This document shows, in pieces, positions 1-11,100 of a DNA stretch of 64,000 nt. The stretch covers positions 19,615,336-19,679,335 of the forward strand of contig CM070722.1 in the NCBI GenBank assembly GCA_036346275.1, read 5' to 3'. This DNA is from Otatea glauca (Eukaryota; Streptophyta; Magnoliopsida; Poales; Poaceae). The position numbers were made by a program, and so were the translations under genes. Numbering within the stretch: the stretch's first letter is position 1; each line of letters starts with the position of its first letter. The notes beneath the pieces are model-generated. The model was not told where the DNA came from. It saw only the letters and a program-made list of their open reading frames with translations, and ran no database searches.

Positions 1-543
1 CTACTGTGATTGCAATTTACAACATTAAGAAACTACTGTGCTAGCAGTCAAAGTAATGCATTTGCTAATGCTTTATAGCACATGTGCCCAAAATTGCATT
101 CCTTTATATGATAGTTTTGACATATTACCATATATACACTGCAAATAAGCTATTTATTAAGGTATGACAATGACTTCTAATGGAACAAGTAGCCAACATA
201 ACCAGACTACACCCGGATCATATGTGCTAACATGGAATGGTGCTGCTCATGATCCGATTATCCGTTCAGATTGATGAGGCAGGATACTAGCACCGACTTC
301 TATCCAAGTTGATATTCTTAAAATGTCTGTTCATGTTATCACTCACTTCAATCAAAATTTCCTTTCTTAATGTTTTAAATTGCAATCACATTGTACATCC
401 CTTCAATGTAGACTTGCCTTTTCCAAGCCACAGATGATGATTCAATTGTTTCATAGAAGACAATTTGGACTAATCAGGGGTAATAAATTATACTTTTACT
501 TCAGCATAGAAATTAGATAGGAATATGTTTTTCCATAACATAC
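1..543. other. Unassigned AT-rich DNA
   Basis: No transposon protein, terminal repeat or RNA gene is recognisable here. On the minus strand this stretch lies downstream of the possible exon at 544-701 and could be intron or 3' flank of the same gene, which would continue beyond the left edge. I see nothing that decides this. Confidence 0.3.
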
Positions 544-701
544 CTCTGTGTGGAGTTTTGCCATGGGCATCCAATCCCTAGGACCACAGAGGTCAGATAA
601 TACTGTCGCAACAGATGACACGACTTCCTTCTCTTCTGTTTGCAGGATGTGTTGGTTGTCCATCTCCCTGTCACCCCTTGATTTCATTTCTGATCTATTG
701 T
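544..701 (-). CDS. Possible internal exon of an unidentified host gene
   Basis: On the minus strand a 158-bp open stretch is bounded by a good acceptor (a T-rich tract ending TTTGTGTAG) and a canonical donor (CAGAG followed by GTATGT). It encodes about 50 residues including LCGPRDWMPMAKLHTE, a compact, non-repetitive peptide unlike the transposon proteins nearby. I do not recognise the family. It could be a real exon of a gene running off the left edge, or a host exon captured by the CACTA material just to the right. The open frame continues a little past the donor, so splicing is inferred, not seen. Treat it as a candidate only. Confidence 0.3.
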
Positions 702-1120
702 CTACACAAACAAAAGAAGCCACTTGAGGTCAGATCAAACAAATATCTCACCATGTGTGGTAAAAATAACAATTTTGGTCTTTCAATGGACATAGCACCA
801 AACAAATGAATACGGTAATAGTTTTCAAAATGGAAGATCCATAATTGCAAACAAGAACAAGGGATAGCAGACTTTACACCATACCATTTACTAATTTTAG
901 TTCTTGATTTATCTTTGTTGCAGTTATAGTGATAGGAGTAGCCTAGGTCATGCATTTAATTTATTGTCGGATAATCGACTAAAAGAAACTTAGATGCAAT
1001 TATATTTGCACATCGACACGCATGAAGATGTGTCCACTCGATATAAAAGATATTGTTCTTACAGAATTGCTTTTTCACACGTGATTTGCGATAGCATGTA
1101 GATAATGCCATATTCTTGTG
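702..1120. other. Unassigned DNA
   Basis: Short chance ORFs only. It would be intron or 5' flank if the neighbouring exon is genuine. Nothing else is recognised. Confidence 0.3.
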
Positions 1121-1226
1121 CCATGCATGTAATCGCTGCATCATGGGTGTACCATGCATCATTCGGGAGTACGCCTTGGTTGGATCAATCCATGTACCAT
1201 GCATGTAATCGCTGCATCATGGGTGT
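1121..1226. repeat. Exact 30-bp direct repeat
   Basis: Positions 1121-1150 and 1197-1226 are identical over 30 bases (both begin CCATGCATGTAATCG). The second copy lies inside a larger block (1165-1263) that recurs at 2952-3051, so this is a small local duplication within CACTA-derived coding debris. Confidence 0.85.
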
Positions 1227-1263
1227 TAGATTTTAACTTCAAGCGGTGACTAAGAGCTTCCTA
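1165..1263 (-). repeat. Duplicated piece of the CACTA Ulp1-like gene
   Basis: About 99 bases here match 2952-3051 with only scattered differences; both contain GGGAGTACGCCTTGGTTGG and end near AGCTTCCTAC. The copy at 2952-3051 is in the body of the degenerate second CACTA gene. This copy is isolated, about 1.8 kb away, and separated from it by the response-regulator-like fragment. Confidence 0.75.
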
Positions 1264-1319
1264 CATCTTGTCCATGATTCTCAAGACATGGATTGTCGGC
1301 GTGAATTGATGGCGCTTAC

Positions 1320-1449
1320 CATAAAAGTTGAGTTTACTGAACATAGACCTTGCCAAATTTGCATGATGTTTATCTTCATCGATGACCATGACACTAAGCC
1401 CATCAAGAGTGCGCCCTTCATACGCTCTTCGAGCCATGAGTTTCTCCAT
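1320..1449 (-). pseudogene. Possible captured exon 1 of a response-regulator receiver gene
   Basis: Reading minus from the ATG at 1449, the frame gives a short leader and then GLSVMVIDEDKHHANL, followed by ARSMFSKLNF. This looks like the first beta strand, acidic pocket (D-E-D) and first helix of a two-component receiver domain. Directly after Phe-Tyr comes GTAAGC, a canonical splice donor; in many plant type-B response regulators the first intron falls near this point. The rest of the receiver, including the phosphoacceptor Asp, is absent. It sits among CACTA coding debris, so capture by a CACTA element is the simplest explanation. The resemblance is short, and chance or another gene family cannot be excluded. 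Confidence 0.4.
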
Positions 1450-1563
1450 GCTAGAGTTATTCGGTTTTGAGATTTATTTTGTGTGTGAAGCACTTGATCC
1501 CGATGAGCAATTATTTCTAAGAAGAAACCAGCATGATAAGCAAGAAAAGCATGATTCACTCAG

Positions 1564-1703
1564 AAAGTACATGCTACACTAGCACAACTACTAAGAAAAG
1601 AAGTGGCATTGACGAAAGTACATGCTACACTCAGAAAGTATATTTAGAAGTGTCACTCGCATGTGTGTGTGTTCCTGAAGAAGACAAAAGTACATGCTAC
1701 ACT
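1564..1703. repeat. Three copies of a 17-bp repeat
   Basis: AAAGTACATGCTACACT occurs at 1564-1580, 1615-1631 and 1687-1703. The first and third copies share a longer, diverged downstream block with CACAAC and ACTAA words, so two longer units are implied. No function is evident. Confidence 0.8.
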
Positions 1704-1835
1704 ACCACAACCACTAACAAAATAAGTGACATTGGCAAAAGAAGGGGTTCCCATTTGAAAAGAACAAAGAGTTATTTACACTTTGTAATGAAACAGAATT
1801 GAAGTAAAAAAGCTAAACTAGTGGAGGTAAACTAG

Positions 1836-4800
1836 AAGCCTACGGGTCTTCGGAGGTTGAAGACATGTGATTTGGGACAATAGTATGGATGACTGGATCG
1901 TTGTTGTCTTCGTCATAAAACTCGCCATTTTGTTGATTATTTCCTTCATGATGAAGTAGGCGAGCTGGCCTCAATGCCTTGGATTTCAAAAGGAAGCAAT
2001 TCCCACCGTAGACAACTTGAGGCGCTGTAAGTATAAAAACAAAATTAAGAGAGAATATAGAAATTAAGTGGTGTGAATCAATGTGTCATGTCAAGCATGA
2101 CTGGCCTCTACGCCATTGTCTTTTATTGTGCATGATAAGATTTCGCGCATGTATCGCACACTAAGTACCCACATAAATTTGTTCCTTTTACCGCTTGTGA
2201 CATCGCAAAAATCGAATGAACTAAGATGTCGTCAAGGAGCTATTTACTATGAAATATGATATAAGAGTATTCCTTTCGTGCGCAGGAAACTTCGTGCACG
2301 GATTGTAAGGGATTTGTGGTATGGGCGGTATCTCGAGCTCTTCCGACAATATCTTTTGAACGCCTCATTCACTAAATGTGTCATCTCTTCAAAGTCTTTT
2401 TAGGTTTATCCGGTGGATCCATGATCAAGATCTTGCTCTTTTCTCGATGAATTATTACGAGAATCCAATGGAAGCTACATACACATGCATGATGCCACCA
2501 TTAGTCCTTACATCGAGTAAATAATGAAATAAACGAGTAATTTAACTAGCTAGTGAGCAACTTACTTAAAATTGTATGGCAAAAGTATAAACTCCTTGTC
2601 TTGTAGTTTAATCAAAACTTTATATACGCACTCCTCGACCTCCTTTGGTACTCTTTTGATTTCATGTTGGCAAACCGCTCCCGGTCGAGGAATCCCATCG
2701 CCCTTGGTTCTTCGTGACTTCAATCATCTCGTATCTATATAACGAATTAGTTAGACATGAAATTTATCGGTATTACGTGAATGTAGGCCAAGATTAATAT
2801 ATTAGACACTTACAAAGTGACCAAAGATCTCAAAAAGATATATCGAGGCGCCGTGATAGAACAAGTTGTGCAAGTTATCGAATTCTATTAAGAAGTAGCC
2901 ATGGCCCTCATGGTGAAAATGTTCTCACGGAAAATTGCGGTGATCATCTTTGGGAGTACGCCTTGGTTGGATCGATCTAAGTACCATGCATGTAATCGCG
3001 CATCATGGGTGTTAGACTTTTTAACTTCAAGCGGTGACCAAGGGCTTCCTACCTCGAATTTCAATCTTTGTTGATCATCTTGGTCATCGATCGCGCCTTG
3101 CCCTTACTTTTTGTCGCACGACATCATACTCGGTCCCGCCTCGCTCGATCCGGGCCGATACAACTTGTCTAATGTGCCAATTTTTGGGATCAGAGGTTGT
3201 AGGTTTGTCATTTGAAGTACCTGTGTTATAGGTTTTCGCTTTGGAGTACTAACGGTGGCCATCTTGATGGGGTCCTCAATGCATTTCTTTTCTACCTCAT
3301 TTTGCTTCTTCCCGCTTCACTCTCAGTCTTGGTGACGGATGCGAGGATTGTATTGCAGAGAGGATGGCATCGCATGGTCCAAGACGATGTCACGCTTGCG
3401 CCATTGGATGAATGAGTGGACGGCACTTCCTAGAGTAGTTATCTCATCATTGGCGGTTTTTTCCAATCCGATCTCAAAGAATCGTGCAAATACCGTGTCC
3501 ACTTGGACCTTTGCATAACTGGCGCTTATCGGGTATTGTGCAGACACCCTTCTTGGCACGGATAGACTACCCTATAGCAAACTGCATAAATATGTTCATC
3601 ACGGGCACGTTGAGTTGACAGGGTGTGGGGTCCTGTATGTCGTCCACAGGATAATGGTTGTTGTCCGCTTCTGCCAATGGCGTGGACGCGCAACTGCTGC
3701 GACGACCTGTAGGACTGGAGAAAACGTTGTGGGCCTGCGACTGACTCAAGGCTTGTTGTACTTGTCATTCAACTTGTTCTTCAATGGTGCCTTGTATTTC
3801 TCGCAGAACCCTTTCCTTCATCATTTCCATTTCCTTCTCAGCCCGCTCATCTTTAGCTCTCTTCCGACTCCTATAAGAGTCTCCGTGCTCAGGGAATCCA
3901 CTCCTCCATGGAACCTTGATCCCTACGCCGTGTCCCACTGTGGTGCTCTTTGTTTCCTAGGGGCTGTTAGCTCGTCTTTCCCTATCCGGGTGAAAAGATC
4001 CTTGGGTGGATGGGCGTGAAACTCATGAACTCGTTGCGCCATTGCTTCGCCTTCACTGCTCTTGAATGATAAACCCCAAGAGACAACATATCTCGCCTCG
4101 CTAGCACGTAGTGCTTCACTCGTCCGTAGTCCGATCAAGGGACTTGTGCCACCAATTGGACCGCTTCTAATTCTTGCCTCTCCCATTGAGCAATTTTATC
4201 CGCTGCACTCCACTCGTGCAAGTCCGTGGGGGTGAGTATTCCTTCTTGAGATGCTAATGTGGTCCTCACCGACTACCTTGTCGCTCCGATTGCTTCATCG
4301 CCACAAACTCATCCCAATATGGCTCCAATCTTGGGTACTCTCCGATGGTCGACCGGTTTTGCTTCACATAATTTGTGTTCACCGCCTTGAAGTTTCTCCA
4401 CGCCGCATCCATGGTCATCAATGCGTCGCGACGCACAAGATCTTCGGCCTTCGGGAATTCAAGGTTTCTTTGAGCTCGTCCACGATCCTCTTTGGTGGCT
4501 CGGGGCACTTTATGCCAATCCGAATAGGTGATTGGCACTTTATCCTTACGATGCGCCCGCATGTTGACTCAGATTTGGTCTGCGATTTTCGGTGCAACAG
4601 GGCCCCAGATCTAAGACCTCTAAGATGGTGTACCGCCTTCAGCTTCTTAGTTTTCCTCGTCCCCTGCGCCTTGCAACAGAGCATCATCCGCAACAATGGT
4701 GGAGGCCTCTGCACCTTCGGTGGTTGGGTGGAGGGTAAGGTACCGTTTGGGCTCTCCTCCACTATAGGATCGGTTTGGGCTCCATTAGAACTACAATTCG

Positions 4801-4874
4801 ACCAGAAACATAATTTCCATCAATTACTACGTAATCATCTCACGGAATTTCAAAGTACAGTAATCATCTCATGA
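1836..4874 (-). pseudogene. Degenerate second gene of a CACTA transposon (Transposase_24-like, DUF8039-like, Ulp1-like)
   Basis: In coding (minus) order three parts can be read. Around 4562-4266 is a Transposase_24-like block with MTMDAAWRNFKAVNTNYVK and YWDEFVAMKQSE. Around 3559-3400 is a DUF8039-like block, AKVQVDTV then EITTLGSAVHSFIQW. Around 2950-2330 are Ulp1-like cysteine-protease pieces (HGYFLIEFDNLHNLF, QDKEFILLPYNF, DSRNNSSRKEQ). Grass CACTA elements carry such a gene beside the TNP2 transposase. In-frame stops and frame changes break every part, so it is not functional. The last 500 bases (1836-2330) are assigned only by position. No TNP2 sequence adjoins it on this side of the terminus at 5447. 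Confidence 0.75.
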
Positions 4875-5299
4875 AAATTATTTTGCAAGTACAATTAATT
4901 GAGTAAACGAGCTTTGAAGCTAAGGTTGCCAATGGCAATGGTAAACATGACTAACTTACGTTGTATAACAGATTAAATACTCGTTATCGCTAAATGGATT
5001 TCCCAAGTGTTGGAAACGCATGGAAACTATTTAAACACTGAATCATATATACCCACTAAAAGGGCACATCAACGCATATAAAATTTGTATAGTTAAAACA
5101 ATGTAGAAACAACTATGCAGCAAGGGCACTCATAAATGTTCTTTTGCTTATTACTCTAGCCATATCGATCACATGTGGAAGGGGAGAGCTTTTTATTTAT
5201 ATGTGTAACAAGTGGCGTACTTGGATGAAGAAAAGGGAAGGGAAGGTAAGGAAGTTGGAGAGAGGGAAAGAAGGATAGCATGCATGTGGGTCCTCTTTA
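4875..5299. other. Leader region between the CACTA terminus and its second gene
   Basis: No coding sequence is recognised. By position, this is the 5' leader of the minus-strand gene at 1836-4874. Confidence 0.35.
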
Positions 5300-5447
5300 A
5301 TAATTAATTCATTTCGATGACCATGGATGCCACTGATATTCTTCCCGCCATTTTCAATATAGAACCGCCACTGATAATTATATTTGTGGCGGTTCGAAAA
5401 AAATCGCCACAAATAGACCGTCACCTATTGCAGGTTTTGGCGTATTG
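5300..5447 (-). mobile_element. CACTA terminus with decayed terminal inverted repeat
   Basis: The block carries inverted GAACCGCCAC/GTGGCGGTTC subterminal repeats and ends GGTTTTGGCGTATTG at 5447, a one-base variant of the end GGTTTTGGCGTAGTG at 12587. The last roughly 120 bases are very similar to 12470-12587 and in the same orientation. It is therefore the promoter-side end of a second copy of the same CACTA family. The opposite end of this copy was not found. Confidence 0.75.
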
Positions 5448-5838
5448 AGAGCTAAAAAAATTTCAAGTAACTGAGAGCTAATTCTCAATACAATATTGTT
5501 TTGTTAGAATTTACTTATATACTATTAGGTTTCATGTCCTAAAAAAATTATTTTGTTATAACTTAGAATTAACCGCACCAAGTATGCATTTTAATTTTTT
5601 TTTAAAAAGTTCCATACTCCTAGGAGTACAATCTGCCACCTTGCATATACCGTTTAAACATAGAAATTATATGAAGTCATAATGGCCACCTATTACGCAC
5701 ACGTGAGTGCGCTTTAGTAGAAATTAATTGACGCCATGGATTTATTTTTGGCCTCTGTCTATTTAAACATGTGCTAAGGGGCATATTTATGTGTATGTGT
5801 GGTATGCATGTTTGTCTTTCTTGTAATCGCAAAAGAAA
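5448..5838. other. Unassigned AT-rich DNA
   Basis: No protein similarity or terminal repeat is recognised between the CACTA terminus and the 20-bp repeat that brackets the plastid-derived insertion. Confidence 0.3.
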
Positions 5839-6182
5839 GTGCACTCACTAGATGCTCCCAATTGGTCGGACTATTTACGAGGCTCATGGTGAATATTATT
5901 CGACATCGTGCTCAAAGTTCTAATGATCACTACAATTTTGTAATATTCGTTAGTAGATTATCAATCTTGCAGTGTGTGCTATGGCAAATACCACACATAT
6001 TTTTGTGCTATCCTCACTACTAAACCACATGTTTAGTGATGGTTAAGAATTTTCTTAGACGAGCCCACAACCAATCGTTGGGAATTTGTCCTCTAATTAA
6101 ACATTTCCAATCATTTATGTGATGAAATCGATTAAACATTTTTTGCCAAAGTATTCATTAGTATTTCGTCGCTGGGCTAATT

Positions 6183-6429
6183 TAGGGCGTTTACCTAGCC
6201 AACACTTAGATCCGGCTCTACCCAAACTTTTTTGGTTCACCCCAACATTACCCACTTGTCCGACTGTTGGTAAGCAATTTTGGGATACCAAACGGACCTC
6301 CCTGATGGTAATCTTAAAGTGGCCGATTTACTCTCTTTGCAATTAGTTTCACACAAAGACTGGCCGCTCTAGCTAATTGCCCACCCCTTCCACGTGTGAT
6401 TTCTATGTTATGTATGGTCGTGCCCCATC
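6183..6429 (-). pseudogene. rpl2: Plastid rpl2 exon 2 fragment
   Basis: The minus strand reads HNIEITRGRGGQLARAA and then, across frameshifts, pieces matching the centre of plastid ribosomal protein L2 up to CWLGKRP. It is fused to psbA at about 6430 and ends abruptly at about 6183. The plastid gene encodes a 50S ribosomal subunit protein; this copy is dead. Confidence 0.85.
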
Positions 6430-6665
6430 AATATCTACCGGAGGGGCTACGATGAAGGCGATAATAAATACGAAGTTGCGATCAATATGGTAGGGATCAT
6501 CAAAACACCGAACCATCCGATGTAAAGACGATTTTCTGCTAGTTATCCAATTGTGTTTAACCCCACGTGCTTGTACTTTCGCGCTCTCTAAAATTGCAAT
6601 CATGGTAAGATCTTGGTTTATTCAAATTGCAAGGACTCCCAAGCACACGATTAACTAGAAAAAAA
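6430..6665 (-). pseudogene. psbA: Plastid psbA leader and N-terminal fragment
   Basis: The ATG at 6603 is followed by a frame reading AILE, NWITS and FIIAFIVAPPVDIDG, matching the N-terminus of photosystem II protein D1 with internal frameshifts. The bases just upstream (about 6604-6665) match the psbA 5' leader, including a GTGTGCTTGGGAG stretch and AAACCAAGAT before the start. About 58 codons remain. The plastid gene encodes the PSII reaction-centre subunit; this nuclear copy cannot make it. Confidence 0.85.
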
Positions 6666-6685
6666 ATAGATAATAGACCATATTC

Positions 6686-6931
6686 TTCTCCAATCTGAGT
6701 TTTGCTCAAGTCTCGAATAAACTCAAGCACATATTCGAAGAAATTTCGACCGTCGGTCGGGATGGTTTGTGGATTCCGAATAGCTATGATAACTGAACCT
6801 AGCAAGGTAGTAATTACGACCCAAGAAGTGATGAGTACTTGGGCATGAATTTGGAAACTTCCTATTTGCCAATAGAAGTGTTGGCCTACTTCTACACCGA
6901 TATATCGATAACCCTTGAGTGTTTTAATGGA
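6686..6931 (-). pseudogene. atpI: Plastid atpI N-terminal fragment
   Basis: The minus strand reads IRNPQTIPTDGRNFFEYVLE and FIRDLSKTQIGEEYG, the N-terminal part of plastid ATP synthase CF0 subunit a. Upstream pieces in other frames match KTLKG, GQHFYWQIG and FQIHAQVLITSWVVI. It starts at a junction with ndhD near 6931 and stops near 6686, where psbA leader sequence begins. Confidence 0.88.
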
Positions 6932-7085
6932 CCTAATGAAAGTCCATCGATTCCCAATCTCCAGTGAAAATCAAAGACATCTATCCATTTAGAATCCTCC
7001 TTTAATTGGATTAAGGGATCCTCAAATTGGAAATGATAACAGAATGCATAAGTCATTAGAGATAAAATTGCAGTTGCTACAACTA
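6932..7085 (-). pseudogene. ndhD: Plastid ndhD fragment
   Basis: An uninterrupted stretch of about 40 codons on the minus strand reads MTYAFCYHFQFEDPLIQLKE, DSKWIDVFDFHW and RLGIDGLSLG, matching plastid NADH dehydrogenase-like subunit 4. It breaks off at about 6931 into atpI. Upstream, 7086-7242 is less clear and may hold a rearranged ndhD start. Confidence 0.85.
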
Positions 7086-7439
7086 TATGATAGATCTACT
7101 CATTTATGATAGAAAAAGAAATTGAACTTACATCATTCTCCCAATTAAGAGGCGGAAAAAAGATAAGGCGATGTGTAAACTCATTGAAATGAAGCTAAAC
7201 ACAAATTAATGGAACATGAATAATGAAGAAAGGTACTCCTCTGTGCACTCACTAGATGCTCCTAAAATCTTGACGGGACGGCGCGCTGGTGCGCGGCGTC
7301 GTCGGGAGGCGCGCAAGGCGTCGGGGGGGCGGCGTCTGGGGGACGGCGTCGAGCACGGAGTTTGGGTTTAGGCGCGGGAGAAGGGCGGAGTTTAAGGGTT
7401 TAGGTGAGTTAGAAGCGGCGGTATCTATTATTTATAGAC

Positions 7440-7640
7440 GGAGCATTATCGGTGGAGGTTCTTAAAAGAATCACATCGATATAGTTATCTGGCGATTCTT
7501 TATACGAACCGCCACAGATAATCGTATCGATTGGCGTTCTTTTAAGAATCGCCATCGATAATATATTATCTGTGGCGGTTCTTTATTTGAACCGCCACAG
7601 ATATTTTATCGCTGGCGTTCTTTTGAAGAACCGCCACCGA
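7440..7640. repeat. CACTA subterminal inverted-repeat array
   Basis: Alternating GGCGGTTCTT and AAGAACCGCC words with ATCGATAA or ATCGGTGG spacers form several hairpin-capable pairs. A TATTTATAG word at about 7430 and a GC-rich block (7263-7420) to its left resemble a CACTA promoter and leader facing left. This is the typical binding region for CACTA transposase-associated proteins. Confidence 0.7.
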
Positions 7641-8179
7641 TGTGCCTCTATACCTCGAAATTTGTTTCAATCTTATACGCTTCATCGTATTGTCGAATAG
7701 CGTACGAGTTCGTAAGACTGGTTTTTGGTGCGGCGAATTGCAGCTGCTTTTGTGATTTTGTCTATTACTTGTAAAGCAAATACATAAGCAATTATGTGAA
7801 AGAATCCAGACTCCTTTCACCGACGGACTCAACAAACTCTCCAAACTTTCAACCGGATAGAACACTATTTTGTCATCCCAAAAACAAACAAGTACTCTTT
7901 AGACATCAAACAATCACCAAAACTAGCAAAGTCCAAATCGACTAAAGATTTAGAAAAACTAGCACATAGCTAGGAAACAAAACCGAAAAATGACTTTAAA
8001 CTACCATGCACAAGATTATCTTCAACGGTGGTCATCATTAGGTTGATTACATAGAAGAAGACTTGAGCGGCCCGGTCATCGCCGGCGAACCCGGGAAGGC
8101 GCCCGCCTGCCCAGGAGCTGGCTCCGCCTCTGATATTTTGCCATTACTCGTATATAGTTAATTATTTTCTTTCACAATT
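7641..8179. other. Unassigned region downstream of the TNP2 gene
   Basis: No protein is recognised. It presumably represents the 3' part of the CACTA transcription unit or inserted DNA. A short GC-rich patch lies near 8065-8130. Confidence 0.3.
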
Positions 8180-11100
8180 TGCCCTTCTTCATGATCGTCG
8201 CGATGATAGGTAGCTTCTCGAGTGGTTTCTTCCTCGAGCCTGATGTTGCCATCTACGAAAGGAGGCAACTCATCAAACTGGTTGTACTCTTCCTCATCCA
8301 CGACATTCTCAACTCCGACGATCCTTCTTTCCCTCAAGAACTACATGGCGCTTCTTATCCGCCGGGTCGATTACATAAAGATTTGTGCTACTTGCTTCGC
8401 AAGTACGAATGGTTCATCTCAGATCCGACATGTTCGATGTCCAAAGTAGTGAAGCCATACTTGTCCACCTTGACACCCTTTGGGAGTTGTACCCAACGAC
8501 ACCAAACATTGGGATCTTAAAAATACAAGAGTCGAGCTCCCAAATCTCTTCTATGAACTCATAGAAGCTACTCTTCATCGCCTGTGTTGTCATAGGCATC
8601 TATGCGACACCACTATTTTGGTAAGTGCTTTTGCTATCCCGAGATCTCGTAAAAGGTATATCCATTTATGTCGATCCTTGCCATGTCAAGATTGTACCGA
8701 TGGCCCTTTGCCACCACCTCAACATGACACTCGCTTCTTTCCCAACCATATGCTCTTTGAACCAATGATTGAACAAACGGTTATGCTCTTTTGTTACCCA
8801 AACCTCTGATCGTCCACGATTTTCCTCTCGTAGCTTATCCTTGTGCATGTCCATATACGAGGACACCTCAACTGACTATTGCAAGACTGTGAAATGAGCT
8901 TTTTCGAACAATCCATGATCGTAAGAATTTGTTGATTTCCTTCCAATCATCCCTTTCCCAGCTAGCCTACCCTCATGTCGAGATACAGGCACTCCTACCG
9001 GTTCCACCCCCTCCATGTAATCCACGCAAAACTCGATAACCTCCTCAGTTGCATAACCTTCCGCAATGCAGCCCTCCGTCCGAGATCGACATGCACATAC
9101 TTCTTCAGATACCCATGTACCTTTCGAACGGGTACATCCGATGCAGAATACGGGCCACATACATTTATCTCGCTCACAAGGTGAACAATGAGATGAACCA
9201 TTATATCGAAAAATGATGGAGGGAAATACATCTCTAGCTTGCATAGTGTCTTGACCACATCATTCGCAGCTCGTAAAGTCCGATGAGATCGATGACCTTC
9301 TCGTGAAATCGTGTTGAAGAAGAAACACAACCTCATGATTGCCTCTCTGACCTTTTCGTGCAAAATACCTCTAATTGCAATAGGAAGCATTTGTGTCATC
9401 ATCACATGACAATCATGAGACTTCATGCCGCTTAACTTCAAATCTTTCATCGAGACCAGTTTCTTGATGCTTATGAGTAACCGGACGGAACTTTCACACC
9501 ATGCAAGCATTTGCAAAGGTTCATTCTCTCTTTCTTCAAAGAGTGTAGCAAGTCGGGGAAGGTAAAGTCGCCTTTCCTGTCCCGAGGATGTAGCTCACTC
9601 GATTTTCATATCTTCCAGTCCGTTTGTGCCTTCAAATCCGTCCTTAGTTTTGCTAGGAATGTTCAAAGAAAAGACCAATCAAGCTATCACATACATTTTT
9701 CTCTACGTGCATGACGTCTATGCAGTGTCGAACTTCTAAGTCCTTCCAATAGGGCAAGTTCCAAAATATCGATCTCTTCTTCCATGTGGTCTTCTCAGTA
9801 CGAGACCTCGATGTATTATTACTATCTCCCTTTCCAAGTACGACATTAATATCCTTAACCATATCATATACCTCTTCCCCACGACGAGGCCTTGGGGCTA
9901 TACCATCCTCTTTTGTCCCGTCAAATTGTTTTTTCATATTGCGGTAGGGGTGATTCCTGCGAAGGAACCTACGGTGATGCATGTACACGGTTTTCCTCGA
10001 GTTATTGAGCCACACACTAGCGGTTTCATCCATGCACTGGGGCATGCTTTGGCCCCTTTACAAGACGACCGGATAGGTTACCAAGGGCGTGGAAATCATT
10101 GATGGTGCAAAACAACAATGCCCGTAGGATGAAGTACTCGCTTGTACTCATCCCATACCAGTACACCTTCGCTCCACAAGATCACAAGATCTTCCACCAA
10201 TGGTTGTAGGTATACATCAATATCATTGCCAGGTTGTCTCGGCCCTTGGATAAGCAGCGACATCATAATGTACTTTCGTTTCATACACAACCAAGGAGGA
10301 AGGTTGTAGATACAGAGAGTTACTGAGCCAAGTGCTATGAATACTACTCATGTTACCGAAAGGATTCATTCCATCCGTACTCAACCCAAACCTTACATTC
10401 CTCGGTTCATTCCCGAAGTCCATCCTAAAGAGCCTATCGATGGTTCTCCACTGGGCAGAATCAGCAGGGTGTCTCAGCTTTCCATCCTTTTTACGCTCTT
10501 CTGAGTGCCATCGCATCAGTTGGGCATGCTTTTTGTTTCCAAATAAACGCTTCAACCGAGGTATTACCGTAAATACCACACCACTTTAGCGGAGCTCCTT
10601 TCTTCACCACGGTGCCCTCATTGTCATGGCCTTTACGCTTGTATCGCGATGATTTGCATTATCGGACATACATGCATGTCTCAGATACTCTTTGCGATAG
10701 AGTATACAATCGCTTGGACATGCATGTATTCTTTCTACTTCCAATCCCAATTGACATACAACCTTCTTAGCTAAATAAGTGGTTATCGGCAATACGCTTC
10801 CATCCGAAGCATGTCCGCTAAGAGATGTAATAGCGCCGTGAAACTTTTATCTGACCAACCATTGCTTGCCTTCAATTTTAGAAGTGAAAGCACGGTGTGC
10901 AACTTTGTGTATTCCTCCTTGCAACCCGAACAAAGGTGTGTCCGAGTCGCCCAACAAACCCTTGAATTGATTAAACTCTCTCGACTAGTGTAGTTCCCTT
11001 CGCATCGCGCAACATCCGAGCAAGATTATTATCGCCATAAATGTCCAACCTATCCTCATCGATCCATAATCGATGTCACCGCCATAATGCCTTCTTCATC

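Larger units (their letters stand above)
5839..7262. other. Chimeric plastid-derived insertion (NUPT) bracketed by a 20-bp direct repeat
   Basis: An identical 20-bp sequence starting GTGCACTCACTAG lies at 5839-5858 and 7243-7262. Between the copies are minus-strand fragments of four chloroplast genes, fused in the order ndhD, atpI, psbA, rpl2. These genes are not arranged like this in a grass plastome, so the pieces were joined before or during integration. The portion 5859-6182 is not recognised as plastid DNA. Numerous small indels and substitutions show the insertion is not recent. The bracketing repeat could be a duplication made by end repair at the integration site. Confidence 0.8.

Noticed and set aside
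4251..4874. 207-codon plus-strand frame
   Set aside because: It is the shadow of the minus-strand Transposase_24-like region, which has recognisable motifs.
7240..7275. CACTCACTAGATGCTCC as a possible left CACTA terminus for the element ending at 12587
   Set aside because: It does not align with the expected CACTACGCCAAAACC, and the same 20 bases occur at 5839, so it is the repeat around the plastid insertion.
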